From contig CM030711.1 in NCBI GenBank assembly GCA_017979445.1, forward strand, positions 10,571,221-10,635,220: 64,000 nt of DNA. The letters run 5' to 3'. The stretch is from Akebia trifoliata (taxonomy: Eukaryota > Streptophyta > Magnoliopsida > Ranunculales > Lardizabalaceae). The notes under the pieces are model-generated. The model did no database searches and was not told the origin of the DNA. It saw only the letters and a program-made list of their open reading frames with translations. Position numbers and translations under genes: made by a program. Positions 11,630-22,990 of the stretch are shown piece by piece (position 1 is the first letter of the stretch; each line of letters begins with the position of its first letter).

Positions 11630-14110
11630 TTTTTTTTAGACATCCGTACACCTCGATAGTTTTGGTGAATATTTGAGATACCCCTACGTTTTTAAACTAA
11701 GCATATGTCCCTTGACCTTGGTCTTTACTTATAAATTAACAAACAATTATCTAAAGACCCTCATCTTCAACTTTTAGCAAAAAAAGAAACTTAAATTTTC
11801 TCTCAAAATACTGTCTGGACATTTAGCAAAAACATTCCATAAGTTTGATGCAATGGTAAAAATGGGTCATATTTTTTTTCTAATACTCAAGACAAAGCAA
11901 TTAACTACAGTAACTCGTATTTTTTGACAAAATTGTACCTTACAATATTTTTAATAAATTCTTATGAATTTTTTATCAAAATCACGACTTCCCCCCTCTC
12001 AACCCAACCCTTTATATATTCCAACAATGGAGAGAGGTCTTCATTCTTTCTACCAAAACCCATCAAATAACCAATGGAGTTCATCAATAACTTTGAGGAA
12101 TGATAGTATAATGCATAGATCTGTCCATTTTCATTTTTGATCTATGATCTATTGGAGCTTCCCACCAACAATTATCACTCTCTCCTCTTCTTTTTTCTCA
12201 TTTTTTATATATTCTTATGGACTTGATATATTTATTTTCTAATATTAATTTATACGAAAATGGTTGCAAAAACTCAATGATTTCATAAAATTTTTAAAGT
12301 TTGGTTCATAAAATTTACCCAATATAGAGTTTTGACACAAAAATGTATCACAACATCGAGGCTTAACGTTGGTATGGGAACCAAAATTTTAAGAAGGCCT
12401 TTACAAACTTTGTAAATCAAAGTAAGACCTCTAAAAAGTTAGAAATGGATTAATGTGTCCAAATTGGGTCCCATTGGTTGGGATAGGACTTCTAAATATT
12501 GGGTTTGAATTTTTACGGATAAAACTCAAAGTCCAATATATCTAAGTGATCTATATTAGATGTTGGGCCCTACACTCAAATAAATGAGTTTAAGCTCACC
12601 AACAATCCATAGAATCCTTAAAATTGAATTAAGATAAGTTTAGCATTTAAACAAACTAATCAATTCTCTTTAAGTTGGGGTATAATTAGAAAGCTTAATT
12701 ATCTTTAAGTCTATAAATTTGGAGGGAATCTAGATCACTTTTTCTCAAAAGATAGAAGCTCTCACTCTAAAGAAGAAGAAACTTTCAAGACCTCTTTCAG
12801 AAATAAAGTAAAGTTCTTCAAGAAACTTAGGCTAAAAAAAGATGAAGCCTAAAGCCCTTCTCTAGAAACTAAGAAGTCTTTCTCAACCAATAATACACGA
12901 AGTCTAAAGAGAAGAAAATCTATGGAAGCCTCTACAAAAAATCAAGCACAAACAAGTCATTGTTAAAGTAACTTTCTTAACCGATCATGAACGGAGTCTG
13001 GAGAGAAGAAAATTACACATGACATATTTATTTTTGTATTTAACTGTTAATTAGAGCAAAACACTGAGATCTATATCTTCTTTTCTCTTTTTTTTTATAA
13101 TCAAAATCAATATAAAATTATTTACGATCTTCTTTCATGAATCTCGAGGCAAATCTGTAAAATTTATTGTCAACAGTTACCTATTATTGAACCTTAACAA
13201 ATAGCTATAATAGACTTTCGGTAATCAAAATATGGTCCACGCATTGAACCTTGACGATTATATATTAAGTAATATCCTTGAACCCCTACAATACTCTCAT
13301 AGAACCTCTAGTTAATATATTACCGTCAAGGTTCAACAATATGTAATGTTGAGTCTCAGCGCTATAATACATTTTAGTATTGAAACTCTACATTGGGTAA
13401 ATTTTACGAATTAAACTTTAAAATTTTACAAAATTATTGCATTTTTTACTCCCATTTTTCATGTAAATAACATTAGAAAATGAATATATCAAAGTCCATA
13501 AAAGTATATAAAGGGTTTGAAAACATAGGGGAAAAAAGAGTGATAATCTTTGGTGAAAAGCTCCAATAGACCGTAGATTGAGCACAAAAATGGATAGATG
13601 TAGGTTTCATGATCGTTCCCCAAAGTTAGAGGCTTATTGATGAACTCATAGTTATTTGATGAGTTTTGGTAAAGAGAATGAAGAGTTCTTTCCCTTGTTA
13701 GATCATGTAAAGGGTTGGGTGAGAGGAAATTATAATTTTGATAAAAAAAATTATTAGGATTTATTAAGAAGATTGTAAGTGGGGGTAATTTTACCCAAAA
13801 GCATGAGTTATTGTAGCAAATTGCCCTATTTTGAGTATTAGAAAAACAAAAAAAAAGAGGCCATTTTTTCCTTTGCATCAAATTTGTGGATTTTTTTTTT
13901 TTTTTGGTTGCTAAATATCGAAAACTATCCTCTTCAAGCTCTTCTATCTCTAAGGTAAATAATTTTTAATCTATTTAATATTTTCTTCAATCAATAATTT
14001 TCAACATATCTTAACCATTTCCCCAAAATCTTATTCTATCTTTGACGTTTTGAAGGTTCAAGTAGATAGGATCAGATCTTAAGGTTGAAGGTGACGACAA
14101 AAAAATTTAC
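11630..14110. mobile_element. Large foldback (inverted-repeat) element
   Basis: About 11840-12385 reappears as an inverted, diverged copy at about 13330-13900. For example, CCCAATATAGAGTTTTGACA (12317 onward) mirrors TGTAGAGTTTCAATACTAAA on the minus strand near 13400, and CTATTGGAGCTT (12147 onward) mirrors AAGCTCCAATAG near 13559. Between the arms lies about 950 bp of unrelated sequence (12386-13330). The outer parts (11636-11800 and 13900-14110) are weaker mirrors that carry the phrase CCCTTGACC..GGTCTT seen in other elements here. No intact transposase is visible; the 130-codon minus frame at 13489-13881 lies in an arm and is not recognisable. Confidence 0.65.
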
Positions 14111-14469
14111 CCAAGAGATTGGTCCCATTTGGCAAATGTTTTTAAAGTTTTGAAAAAAAAAATTGAAGAATTTTTTGTTAGAAATTTCAAAAACTATTTG
14201 TAAACGTTTGTGGAAATGGAGTAGTGATTAACTAGTGTCGTTCATTTAGTCCACATGCTCATAAGTTTACAAACCCAAAAATATTAAAATGATTGGTAAT
14301 TATTGTTCGTTCGATTTGACTATCATATAATAATTTTTTGAACTAGCAGATAATTTTCTATCTACTCAATTAAATGTGAGCCTAAGAAGAGAAGATGTTC
14401 CCCAAGGATATTTTTTCTTTTATCTAGCCGAACATTCTAGCCATGGTTTGAGTTTAAAAACACTCGTTT

Positions 14470-14960
14470 TTTAATGTATAATTTAGATATATCCCTCCAA
14501 ACTTTGATAAATATTTGAGATGTCTCGTGAGTTGATGATGATATTACTCTCTTGACCCTAATTGTCATTAGAGACTACTAAAATGATCCCAATACTATTA
14601 TTGCTAAAATTCTTTCATTATCCTCAACCACGTCAATTAGGTAATGGAAACAAATTTATTTATTTATTTCTTTATCAATTCTACAAGATATTTTTCCTCC
14701 AAAAACTCTTAATTTTCTTCTCTCAACATCCCATCTAAGTCACTTGTGGCAAAGTCACATAGGGTCAAACTTTTCTTTTAAAAGTTGAAATAGTGAAAAT
14801 GTTTCAATAATTAATAAGATCATATGGAAAAAAAAAAAAAAAACAAGAGTTTTATCAATAGGTTGAAGATGGAGTTGTTCTGGTCATTTTACCATTAGTC
14901 TCTATAGAAGACCATTGTCAAAGGGTGTATTTGAAAAATGTACGGGTACCGTAATGTTCA
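14470..14960. mobile_element. MITE related to the GACATGCCCC family
   Basis: The left end TTTAGATATATCCCTCC...TTTGATAAATATTTGAGATG and the phrase CTCTTGACCC..GTCATTAGAGACTA are mirrored on the minus strand from about 14955 down (TTTGGTGAACATTACGG, CCCTTTGACAATGGTCTTCT, AGAGACTAATGG). About 490 bp, non-coding. I could not find a clean target duplication. Confidence 0.55.
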
Positions 14961-17138
14961 CCAAAATCTAAAGGATGGTTTTCTAATTTCCCTTTTCAGA
15001 ATCCTGAAAAAGAAGCTTTATCCTCTAAAATTTGTCCGAATCTCTCTATAAAGTAACGTCTACAAATTCCCTATCTTGAAGGGGTCCATAATAAAAAGGT
15101 GTCCGCCACGACCAAAACTTTGTTTGTTCCAACTGGCAGTAAAGTTGTGGGCTCGTTGTTTTCTGAAAACTGATATAGATTACTATCGAGTTAATCTCGA
15201 GGAGTATCGTGTGCCGGAACATTATTGTGATGGGGACTTGAAAATTATCCACAGAAAAATCCATTGGTTTGAATAGTGGAAAATTTTGTTAATGTTTGAC
15301 TTAAATGTTACCCTTAAAAATAATCTCATCCATCAATAATAACAACAATTGTTATACAATGTGCCAATTATCGTGACATGAAATGAATTGGATCGGATCG
15401 TGTTGGATATACATATATTTATATTCATATCCATTTTTTCTTTATTTGGATCCAAATCCGACTCGGATCCTATTAGATAAATTATATTGATTTCACTTAA
15501 TATGGATTCAACCTAATCGAATTGCTCGATTCGGGATTGGGTTGGATTATTTCAAATCATTTAACAAATTTTCTTTTATTCTAGTTCGTTAATGGCTATA
15601 TATTATTCTATTTTAACATTATGATCATTTAATTTTATAAAGAATGTATGATATACTAAAGTGATAGAAAATGATATTTTGAAATATCTAAAAATATAAT
15701 TTTCAAAGTAATGTATTCTTAGAATCTAGATGGATACACATGGATGGATCCATATCCCACCCCAATCAGACTCGAATAATAGGACATTAAAGGATATCAA
15801 CCCATTTTTTATTTAGAACTATTCCTAACTCCCAAACCCACCAAATTGGTTTTCGGATCTCAGATAAAATCCAACACATTTTATGCCCTACCCTCTTATT
15901 CACACAAGTTTATGGGTTTAAATCTCAGTTTGACGTCTCGTCTCGTTCATAGATGATACTGAGTTGTCTCAAATGAGTCAACTCATCTTAGACGAGATAA
16001 ATCATTTGCTTCGATTTACAATTATTTATTCATATATTTATATGAGAATAATTGTAATTTTTTTTTAATATATAAAATAAAGTAAATTAGAAGATATTTA
16101 ATCATAAAATCATATTTTATTTAGATAATAAATTTTAAAAATCTAAAAAACTTATTGTTTTAATCCAAATATACAAATTCCCAGATGACCTAGGCCATGA
16201 TCTTCAAAATATCATCAAAGTCATCTAGTGAGATAATGTGAAGCTTGATACATGTAAAAATACTGACAAGTCACATAGATCTTAGACGAGATTCAAAATC
16301 ATGCACATGCTCTGGTCTTCGTAATGTTTGTCCAACCCATCAATGAGTATGCATGGCCTCGACCACGTCCCTAAAGTATACTGCAATAGTGTGATCATAG
16401 TAATTTTTGTACTATTTTGGAATGTCTCGATCGAGATGTTTCAATTTCTGCTGAGGCCAAAATGAAACATTGTACATTTAGGAAAATTTTGATTTGTCTC
16501 TGAATATCTCAAAATATTTATATTGAAATAGTCATGAATTTTTTCTTAATAAAAAATATTACCTCCAGATGAGATTTTAAATCTTGATAACGATTGTGTG
16601 TGAACTCACATCCATATTAGGTAATTAGTGCAATACTATCAAAGATTTATCGATGAATCTGATGAAAAAAATGCTAATAACCAAATTTATTAGTTAGATC
16701 AAACCATGCATGCAGTTCATTAAAAGGTTGAAATAGGCCGGATCATATATAATCAAGACAATAAATTATTGACCATCAAAGCCTATACCAGCTAGGGTGC
16801 ATAACAAATTTCAAAATCATTTTTCTAACTAAATAATGACTTTAATCAGTTGTGATAAGTAAAGAATTTTGTTGTTGCATCGATGTCTTCTTTATTTGTA
16901 CTATTATAAATTTATAATGAGAGAAGACGGAGTAGAAGTGGTTCGACAATAAAATGTGGATTCCAAAAATACCCCCACATTCACATTTAAACTTAATATA
17001 ACCATGATAATTTTGATCAACGACCTAGAAAATTGCAATCGACAAGTTCTTGGAATCACGGTTGTTAGTTTTCAAAATTACATTGCAATTGAGACAAGTC
17101 TCTAAAATCATGGTGGTTAGTTTCAAAATTACAAAATA
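14961..17138. other. Unassigned intergenic DNA
   Basis: No gene is supportable. A stretch at about 15370-15880 is rich in GGATCC/GGATCGGATC-like words and TTCGAAT motifs, resembling the interior of the hAT-type MITE at 29416-29931 but without clear ends. The rest is AT-rich and featureless to inspection. Confidence 0.4.
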
Positions 17139-17429
17139 CCCATGTAATTTTCAAAATCACTCTTTAATTGATTTTTAAAGTAGAAATAAGTTTTTCAGAT
17201 ACATGTGCATTTACATATGTCAACTTCTTGTTATTATAATAAGAGAACATAGAGAAAGAGTGGTTCGAGAAGATAAAATTATATATATATACCCATGTAA
17301 TTTTCAAAATCACTCTTTAATTGATTTTTAAAATAGAAATAAGTCTTTCAGATACACATGCATTTACATATGTCAACTTCTTATTATTATAATAAGAGAA
17401 CATAGAGAAAGAGTGGTTCGAGAAGATAA

Positions 17430-17440
<11 letters not shown>
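17139..17440. repeat. 153-bp tandem duplication
   Basis: CCCATGTAATTTTCAAAATC at 17139 recurs at 17292, and the similarity continues through CACTCTTTAATTG, CATTTACATATGTCAACTTC and GAGTGGTTCGAGAAGATAAA. That is two head-to-tail copies with period 153 and few differences, so the duplication is recent. Each copy ends in an AT microsatellite tract. Confidence 0.85.

Positions 17441-17461
<21 letters not shown>
17433..17461. repeat. (TA)n microsatellite
   Basis: TA run directly abutting the left end of the foldback element at 17462. Confidence 0.95.
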
Positions 17462-17464
<3 letters not shown>

Positions 17465-17824
17465 TAGCGTTCAATGGCCAACAGTTTGGCAAACATTTTG
17501 GCAAACACATTTTTCAAAACATGGGTTAGAGGTCTTGGAATGGGCTGCTTTTTGGTGAGGATGATCTCTATGGTGAGGAGATCATCATCACCAAAAATCA
17601 GCTCATTCCAAAACTTCTAACCTCATCAAAAATGGTTTACAAAAAATGGACGGTTCACGATTTTTCAACTTGTAAAATGGGGCTAGAAGTTTTGGAATGA
17701 GCTGATTTTTGGTGAGGATGATCTCCTCACCGTAGAGATCATCCTCACCAAAACTCAGCCCATTCCAAGACCTCTAACCCATGTTTTGAAAAAGTGTTTG
17801 CCAAACTGTTGGCCACGGATAGGG

Positions 17825-17829
<5 letters not shown>
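17462..17829. mobile_element. TA-associated foldback MITE, member B
   Basis: Ends GTTCAATGGCCAACAGTTTG...GCAAACA and TGTTTGCCAAACTGTTGGCC are mirror images. Inside are two palindromic blocks built on GGGTTAGAGGTCTTGGAATG, GGTGAGGATGATCTC and their complements. (TA)n tracts flank both sides. It shares its internal module with the elements at 6799, 19118, 20878 and 42071, but the outermost 40-60 bp differ. No coding capacity. Confidence 0.8.

Positions 17830-17894
<65 letters not shown>
17830..17894. repeat. (TA)n microsatellite
   Basis: About 64 bp of pure TA, the longest such tract in the window. It produces spurious YIYI frames on both strands. Confidence 0.98.
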
Positions 17895-17895
<1 letters not shown>

Positions 17896-18664
17896 CCACC
17901 CTGCAACATGGCAACAATTAAATATAGGTGACTTTTATGTGGAAAGGCATATAAGGATTCAAAAGTGTTACCTAGACAGCACACCTAGTCGCCCTTACCA
18001 TCTCAGTTGGCCCCTGGTGGTGTTTGAGAAGATAAATATGCTACCACACTTACATTAACTTAATTTACTAATGCCAAGGTCACTTTTTTAATTAGTTTTC
18101 TAAAATTACAAAAGTATCATTTTATTATATTATCTTGCCTTTGATAATATTTTAAATTCCAAAAATAAAAATAAAAAAAATCCATATAATATAAATTACA
18201 AACCACCCTTTTACTCACCTTATTTGTTTTTTAAATTGTGAAAAATAATTTTATTTTATTATCTTCAAAATTGTCTTAGTTAATATTCTAAATTACAAAA
18301 TCTTCTTACAATGTCATAAATGATAAAATATGATATAAAATTTGCTAGGTTTATCTATTAAATTTTCTAATCAAATCAAAATTATAATTTTTTTTTTTTT
18401 GCATAAATCATAGTTTGTGTAAAACATTAGGGTTTGCACATACCACCTACTACTCATATAAAATGATAGAAAAGATGAAAGATATAAACTAGATAAATTA
18501 TGTATAGTTTTATACAAATCTCCAAAGGTATTAATTTAAACTTGTTGTCTCAACAGAAAAGAAAACATAAAAGATAAGAAGTGGGTAATTGAATGAAGAC
18601 ATGCAAAAGAAACAAATGAACACTACTTAGGAATTTAAATACTACCTTAACTTATTAGGGTTTT
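17895..18664. other. Unassigned AT-rich DNA
   Basis: No gene or clear element. The phrases around 18061-18440 (TTTTATTATATTATCTT, CCTTTGATAATA, ACATACCACCTACTA) recur near 30235-30600, so this is probably part of a dispersed repeat seen in two places. Confidence 0.4.
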
Positions 18665-18930
18665 GTTAATGTGTGCCCTTAGGGTCCATTAAATAGAATT
18701 GAGATTTGGTGTTTCGAAAGTTATATGCTAAGCTTAGGAGCCAATGGCATGACACCAAGTGTATTAAATGGGAAAAAGTGATTGGTCACTGAGAGAGAAA
18801 ATTTGGGAGCAATTTAAGTGCTTTATTTTTAATAACTTTTTATTACATATGGTGTTATGCCATTGGTTCATTAGCTTAGCACATAACTTTTAAAACATCA
18901 AATCTCGGTTCCATTATAAATACACCTTTT
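18665..18930. mobile_element. Short MITE with inverted arms
   Basis: GAGATTTGGTGTTTCGAAAG, then TATGCTAAGC and CCAATGGCATGACACCA, are mirrored on the minus strand from about 18915 (GAGATTTGATGTTTTAAAAG, TGTGCTAAGC, CCAATGGCATAACACCA). About 260 bp, non-coding; ends approximate. Confidence 0.7.
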
Positions 18931-18964
18931 AGATAAGTATTTGGGGATAATTCTGATATGTGTA

Positions 18965-19074
18965 TGTATGGATGGCGTTCGAAGGCCCTAAAGTGATTTA
19001 CAAAAATTGGACGGTCCATTATTCTTCAACTTCTAAATTAGGGTTCGGAGTTTCGGAATGAGCTAATTTTTAGT
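18965..19074. mobile_element. Fragment of the TA-associated foldback family
   Basis: Contains GGCGTTCGAAGGCCCTAAAG, TTGGACGGTCCATTATTCTT and GGAATGAGCTAATTTTTAG, which are pieces of the family module. It is cut off by the (TA)n tract at 19075. Confidence 0.6.
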
Positions 19075-19076
19075 GA

Positions 19077-19117
<41 letters not shown>
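19075..19117. repeat. (TA)n microsatellite
   Basis: TA run of about 42 bp ending exactly at the left end of the foldback element at 19118. Confidence 0.97.
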
Positions 19118-19121
<4 letters not shown>

Positions 19122-19527
19122 CAGGTTCAAGGGCCATATGAGAAAACATATAAGAAAACTTTCGTTTTTCAAAATAAGGGTTAGAGGTTTTGGATTGAGC
19201 TGATTTTTTGCAAGGATGGTCACTATGATGAGAAGATCATCCTCACAAAAAATCAGCTCAATCAGAAACTTCTAAATCCATCAAAAGTGATTTACAAATT
19301 AGTGATAAAAATTGGTAAAAAATCGACGGTCCACATTCTAAATCACTTTTAATGTGGTTATAAGTTTCAGATTGGGCTGATTTTTTTTTTTGGATGATCT
19401 TCCCATCATAAAGATCATCCTCACAAAAAATCAGCTCAATCCAAAATTTCTAACCCATATTTTAAAATTATATTAACCGTCGAAAGTTTTCTTATATGTT
19501 TTCTCATATGGCCCTTGAACCTGACCC
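19118..19527. mobile_element. TA-associated foldback MITE, member C
   Basis: Perfect terminal mirror: GGGTCAGGTTCAAGGGCCAT on the left, and the right end reads GGCCCTTGAACCTGACCC. Further in, ATGAGAAAACATATAAGAAA is also mirrored. Two internal palindromic blocks carry the shared module. TA tracts abut both ends. It is nearly the same length (410 bp) and sequence as the element at 42071-42484. No coding capacity. Confidence 0.88.
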
Positions 19528-19551
19528 ATATATATATATATATATATATAT
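19528..19551. repeat. (TA)n microsatellite
   Basis: Short TA run abutting the right end of the foldback element; with the tract at 19075-19117 it suggests insertion into a pre-existing TA repeat. Confidence 0.9.
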
Positions 19552-19597
19552 GAAGACAATTCATAGAATAAAATTGTGACAAAATCTAAGATAATGA

Positions 19598-20205
19598 TTT
19601 TTGTAAACCACTTTTAATGGGGTTAAAAGTTTTAGAATGAGCTGATTTTGGGTGAGGATGATCTAGACATACCCCCTCTATCAAATTTGGATATCATATG
19701 TTTTAAACTAATGACATTCCCTCTTTGAATTTTTTATTATTTTCTAGAATAACAAAAAAATAATATAAATACACTCATTTTCAACTTGTAATAAATGAAT
19801 AAATAAATAAACTTTTCTTTTTTCTTAGTAAAATCATTCATTTTCTAGACTTCAACCTTTATAGAAAATTAATTTTAATCTATTTAATTTTTTCTTCAAT
19901 CCAACCTTTTAACTTTTGAGAATTGCTTTAGTTCCTCGTATAATATCTTGGAGGTTTTCTTTTTATCATCACAAATCTCATTAGCTTCTAGTTCAAAAAG
20001 CTTATCTTGTTACTTAAATTTATAGATTGAAGTAGTTGAACTTTTGGTAAAAAAAATTATCTTAAGAAGTTGAAGATGAGTGATTTTGGGTAGAGAATTC
20101 ATAGGGTTTGTGATTTCAAGTTGCAAACAAAGGTAATGAGGACATTTTGCATTTGCCTATTAGGAGAAGACGAGGTTAAAGGGGCATGTAGGCATTTCGA
20201 CATAT
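19598..20205. mobile_element. MITE fragments, GACAT..CCCCT family
   Basis: 19598-19662 is a fragment of the TA-associated family (ACCACTTTTAATGGGGTTAA, GGTGAGGATGATCT). From 19663, CTAGACATACCCCCTCTATC begins an element of the GACATGCCCC type. Its right side near 20130-20205 (GAGGTTAAAGGGGCATGTAG, then TTTCGACATATA) is the mirror image. The interior is T-rich and non-coding. Confidence 0.5.
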
Positions 20206-20221
20206 ATAAAATAGAATAATG

Positions 20222-20386
20222 CTAAAGTGATCTCGGTCTGGAACCTCATATCGCATTTCTTGACATGATAGTGTATGGGAATCATAAATGTTTTTCATTG
20301 AGATACGAGTGAAAAAAACATCTATGGTTCCTATCCACTTTCAATTCAAAAAGTGCGATATGAGGTTCTAGCTTGAGGTCACTCCC
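20222..20386. mobile_element. Small hairpin MITE, ~165 bp
   Basis: AAGTGATCTCGGTCTGGAAC...CTCATATCGCATTTCTTGA is mirrored by the right half (TGCGATATGAGGTTC, GAGGTCACT). Nearly the whole element folds into one hairpin, with CATAAATGTTTTTCATTGAG against CTCGTATCTCAATG-type arms near the centre. Non-coding. Confidence 0.75.
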
Positions 20387-20636
20387 TCCACCCCCCCTAT
20401 AGGAAAGAAATCCTTGACTCCACCCTTGAATATTCCCACGTTAATTCCATAGCCTGTAGTCACTAAGTTGGAAGGTATTATATTGAATCGTTGAAACCTT
20501 GTGGCTAGAATATATGTCCTTTACAAGCACGTTGGAATGTTTTCACCAGTGTTCCATATCTTAGAGGTTCAAATTCCATGTTATGCACTTAAATATGATA
20601 ATGGAGACCTACATATATTTAAGAGATGTGATAATC

Positions 20637-20841
20637 TGACTACCCCACGTGGCACACTTGATCGACTTTCTTGATGTGACAAGTTTGGAAACCGTAGATC
20701 TGTATGCCTCGGATATACAATTCCCCCGAGAAACACATTTTTATGGGGGAGTACAATTTTGTATCTTGAGGTGTACATATCTACGACTCTTGAACTTGTC
20801 ACATCAGGAGAGTCGATTGAGTGAGCCACATTGGAGTACTA
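20637..20841. mobile_element. Small hairpin MITE, ~205 bp
   Basis: TACCCCACGTGGCACACTTG...ATCGACTTTCTTGATGTGAC is mirrored from the right end inward (GTACTCCAATGTGGCTCACT, ATCGACTCTCCTGATGTGAC on the minus strand). Because of the palindrome, both strands show similar open frames starting MAHxID; they are by-products of symmetry, not genes. Confidence 0.8.
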
Positions 20842-20877
20842 AGATTATCATGGTATTTAATGTACTATATATATATG

Positions 20878-21264
20878 GGGACGGTTCAGCAGACCTAAAG
20901 TTTGCCAAGTTTGGTGCCAATTTTTTTTCAAAATATGGATTAAAAGCTTTGGAATGAGCTGATTTTTTGTGAGGATGATCTCTATGATGAGGAGATCATC
21001 CTCACCAAAAATCAGCCTATTCCAAAACTTCTAACCCCATCAAAAGTGATTTACAAAAATTGGACGGTCCACGATTCTTCAACGTGTAAACTAGGGTTAG
21101 AATTTTTAAAATGGGCTGATTTTTTTGTGAGGATGATCTCTTCACCGTAGAGATCATCCTCACAAAAAATCAGCCTATTCCAAAACTTCTAATCCCATCA
21201 AAAGTGATTTACAAAAAATGTTTGGCACCAAACTTGGCAAACTTTAGGGCTGCTGAACCGCTCC
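20878..21264. mobile_element. TA-associated foldback MITE, member D
   Basis: The left end GGGGACGGTTCAGCAGACCT...AAAGTTTGCCAAGTTTGGTG is mirrored by the right end (CACCAAACTTGGCAAACTTT, GCTGCTGAACCGCTCCC). The internal palindromic module GGATGATCTCTATGATGAGG is present in two blocks. TA-rich DNA lies on both sides. No coding capacity. Confidence 0.85.
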
Positions 21265-22195
21265 CTATATATATATATATATATATCAATACTTTCTTCT
21301 TCATAAATATGTTTGAGACAAAGGTTCTTTCCTTCTGATAGGGTGTGCAGTACTGGAAACATACCATAACTAGTGACACAATGGATGTTTTTCTTAGAAT
21401 CCTTCTAGTATAATACTGGATACACATTAAGTAGTTCATGATAGCCCTTTCTTTAATAATTTCCTTTTGCTTGGTTAATGCATTGAAATTCATTTGATCC
21501 ATCTAACATTCCTTTGTCTTCTATTGTTCTTACATTCATTTGGAGGGCACCCAACTTCCTTCATTTTGTATTTTTTTTTTTTTTTAATGAGTTCCATCTA
21601 TTATCCTGCATCGGTAGAGCTTTCCCTCACCTCCAGAATGTGCCATCACCAATCAGTACTAGAACAAAATCTAGATTGGACAAGTGGTTACTATGATTTA
21701 GTCATTATGTTTTGTTTTACTGCTTTTCTATGATTTTTTTTTTATTACTACGAAAATAATTATTATTCCTTTATAAAACACGCCCTCTATATGATCTATA
21801 TCCAATTTTGTTTTTATTGAGGATGGCGCACCAAATAGGATTTTAATTTGATACATCCTCGTGCTTTACGATTTTCAGGGAGCCTACATATATATATGTG
21901 AACCGTTCGTGGGACAGTGAGAAAAACAACATCTGGGACTGTGAAAATAAGTCGTTGGATCTTCACAGATCATGTGGTTGGGATCATCCACAACAACTAG
22001 AACACACAAACATGATGTAGATATATGTGGCTCATATTGAGTGGAACATATATATAAATAATGCAAGCAGATGCCAGAGCGAACGACGGCATTTGCTAAA
22101 AACATATGTTTAGTAGGGGGGAATTTGTAGGTTAGGGATGCGGGGGTAACACCCTTGTGGTATGGTACAGAGGTATTATTGGAATTTTCTAATAC
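21265..22195. other. Unassigned DNA with a short dispersed fragment
   Basis: No recognisable gene. 21265-21286 is a TA tract. A fragment at 21897-21960 (GTGAACCGTTCGTGGGACAG, GTGAGAAAAACAACATCTGG) recurs in diverged form at 28547-28600, so it belongs to a dispersed repeat. An A/T-rich stretch with an 18-base T run lies at about 21568-21586. Confidence 0.4.
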
Positions 22196-22394
22196 TTAGG
22201 CGGTGTTTGTTTGCGCTATTTTTCAGTGCTTATTGCTGAAAAAAATTAAATTTAGCACTTTTGTTAAAATAGTGCGTTTGTTTACTCATGCTTATTGCTG
22301 AAAATAAGTGAAAAAAATTCAGCACTATTTTGATGCTGAAAAAAAGTGCTGAAGCGGTAAGCACTTTGCTTTTTCAACACGGACAAGTATGCCC

Positions 22395-22757
22395 TTTGTT
22401 TTTTTGAGCATGGACAAGTATGCCCTTATTCTTAAAAGGATATTACCTCTTATATCCCATGGATAAGTATATAAACACCCCACAAATTAATAAACCCACA
22501 CCATAGCTAAATTATTTTGTCTTATATGGGTTAAAAGTTTTGGAATGAGTTGATTTTTGGTGAGGATGATCTCCTCCTTTGTTTTTTTAAGCATGGACAA
22601 GTATGCCCTTATTCTTAAAATGATATTACCTCTTATATCCTATGGATAAGTATATAAACACCCCACAAATTAATAAACCCACACCATAGCTAAATTATTT
22701 TGTCTTATATGGGTTAAAAGTTTTGGAATGAGTTGATTTTTGGTGATGATGATCTCT
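22395..22757. repeat. 183-bp tandem duplication inside the Tourist-type element
   Basis: TTTGTTTTTTTGAGCATGGA at 22395 recurs at 22578 (one G to A change). Similarity continues through CTTATATCCCATGGATAAGT, AATAAACCCACACCATAGC and TTTTGGAATGAGTTGATTTT. Two near-identical copies, so the duplication is recent. It includes the left half of a foldback module, which explains why that module occurs 1.5 times here. Confidence 0.88.
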
Positions 22758-22990
22758 ACAATGAGGAGATCATCCTCATAAAAAATCAGCACATCTTGAA
22801 ACTTCTAACCCTATCAAAACAAGTTCAAGAACTGTAAATTGTCCCTTTTTTTTTTTTTTTGAAAACTATTTTTAACGAGTTATAAGTTTCAAAATAGACT
22901 GATTTTTTGTGAGGATGATCTCTAGACCATATAAACCATCCTCACTAAAAATTTGGTCATTCCAAAAACTTTAACCCATATAAAACAAAA
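22695..22990. mobile_element. TA-associated foldback module, nested copy
   Basis: TATATGGGTTAAAAGTTTTG...GATGATCTC and its complement form two palindromic blocks (22710-22812 and 22862-22985), ending with AAACTTTAACCCATATAAAA as the mirror of the start. The terminal 40-60 bp seen in members A-E are absent. Confidence 0.6.

Noticed and set aside
17830..17894. Possible CRISPR or centromeric array among tandem repeats
   Set aside because: The tandem arrays here (TA, 34, 53, 60, ~97 bp) lack spacer structure or centromere-size units, and CRISPR is not expected in plant nuclear DNA.
20581..20957. Two opposite-strand frames starting MAHSID and MAHLID
   Set aside because: They arise from the two arms of one hairpin MITE, so the similarity reflects palindromy, not homologous genes.
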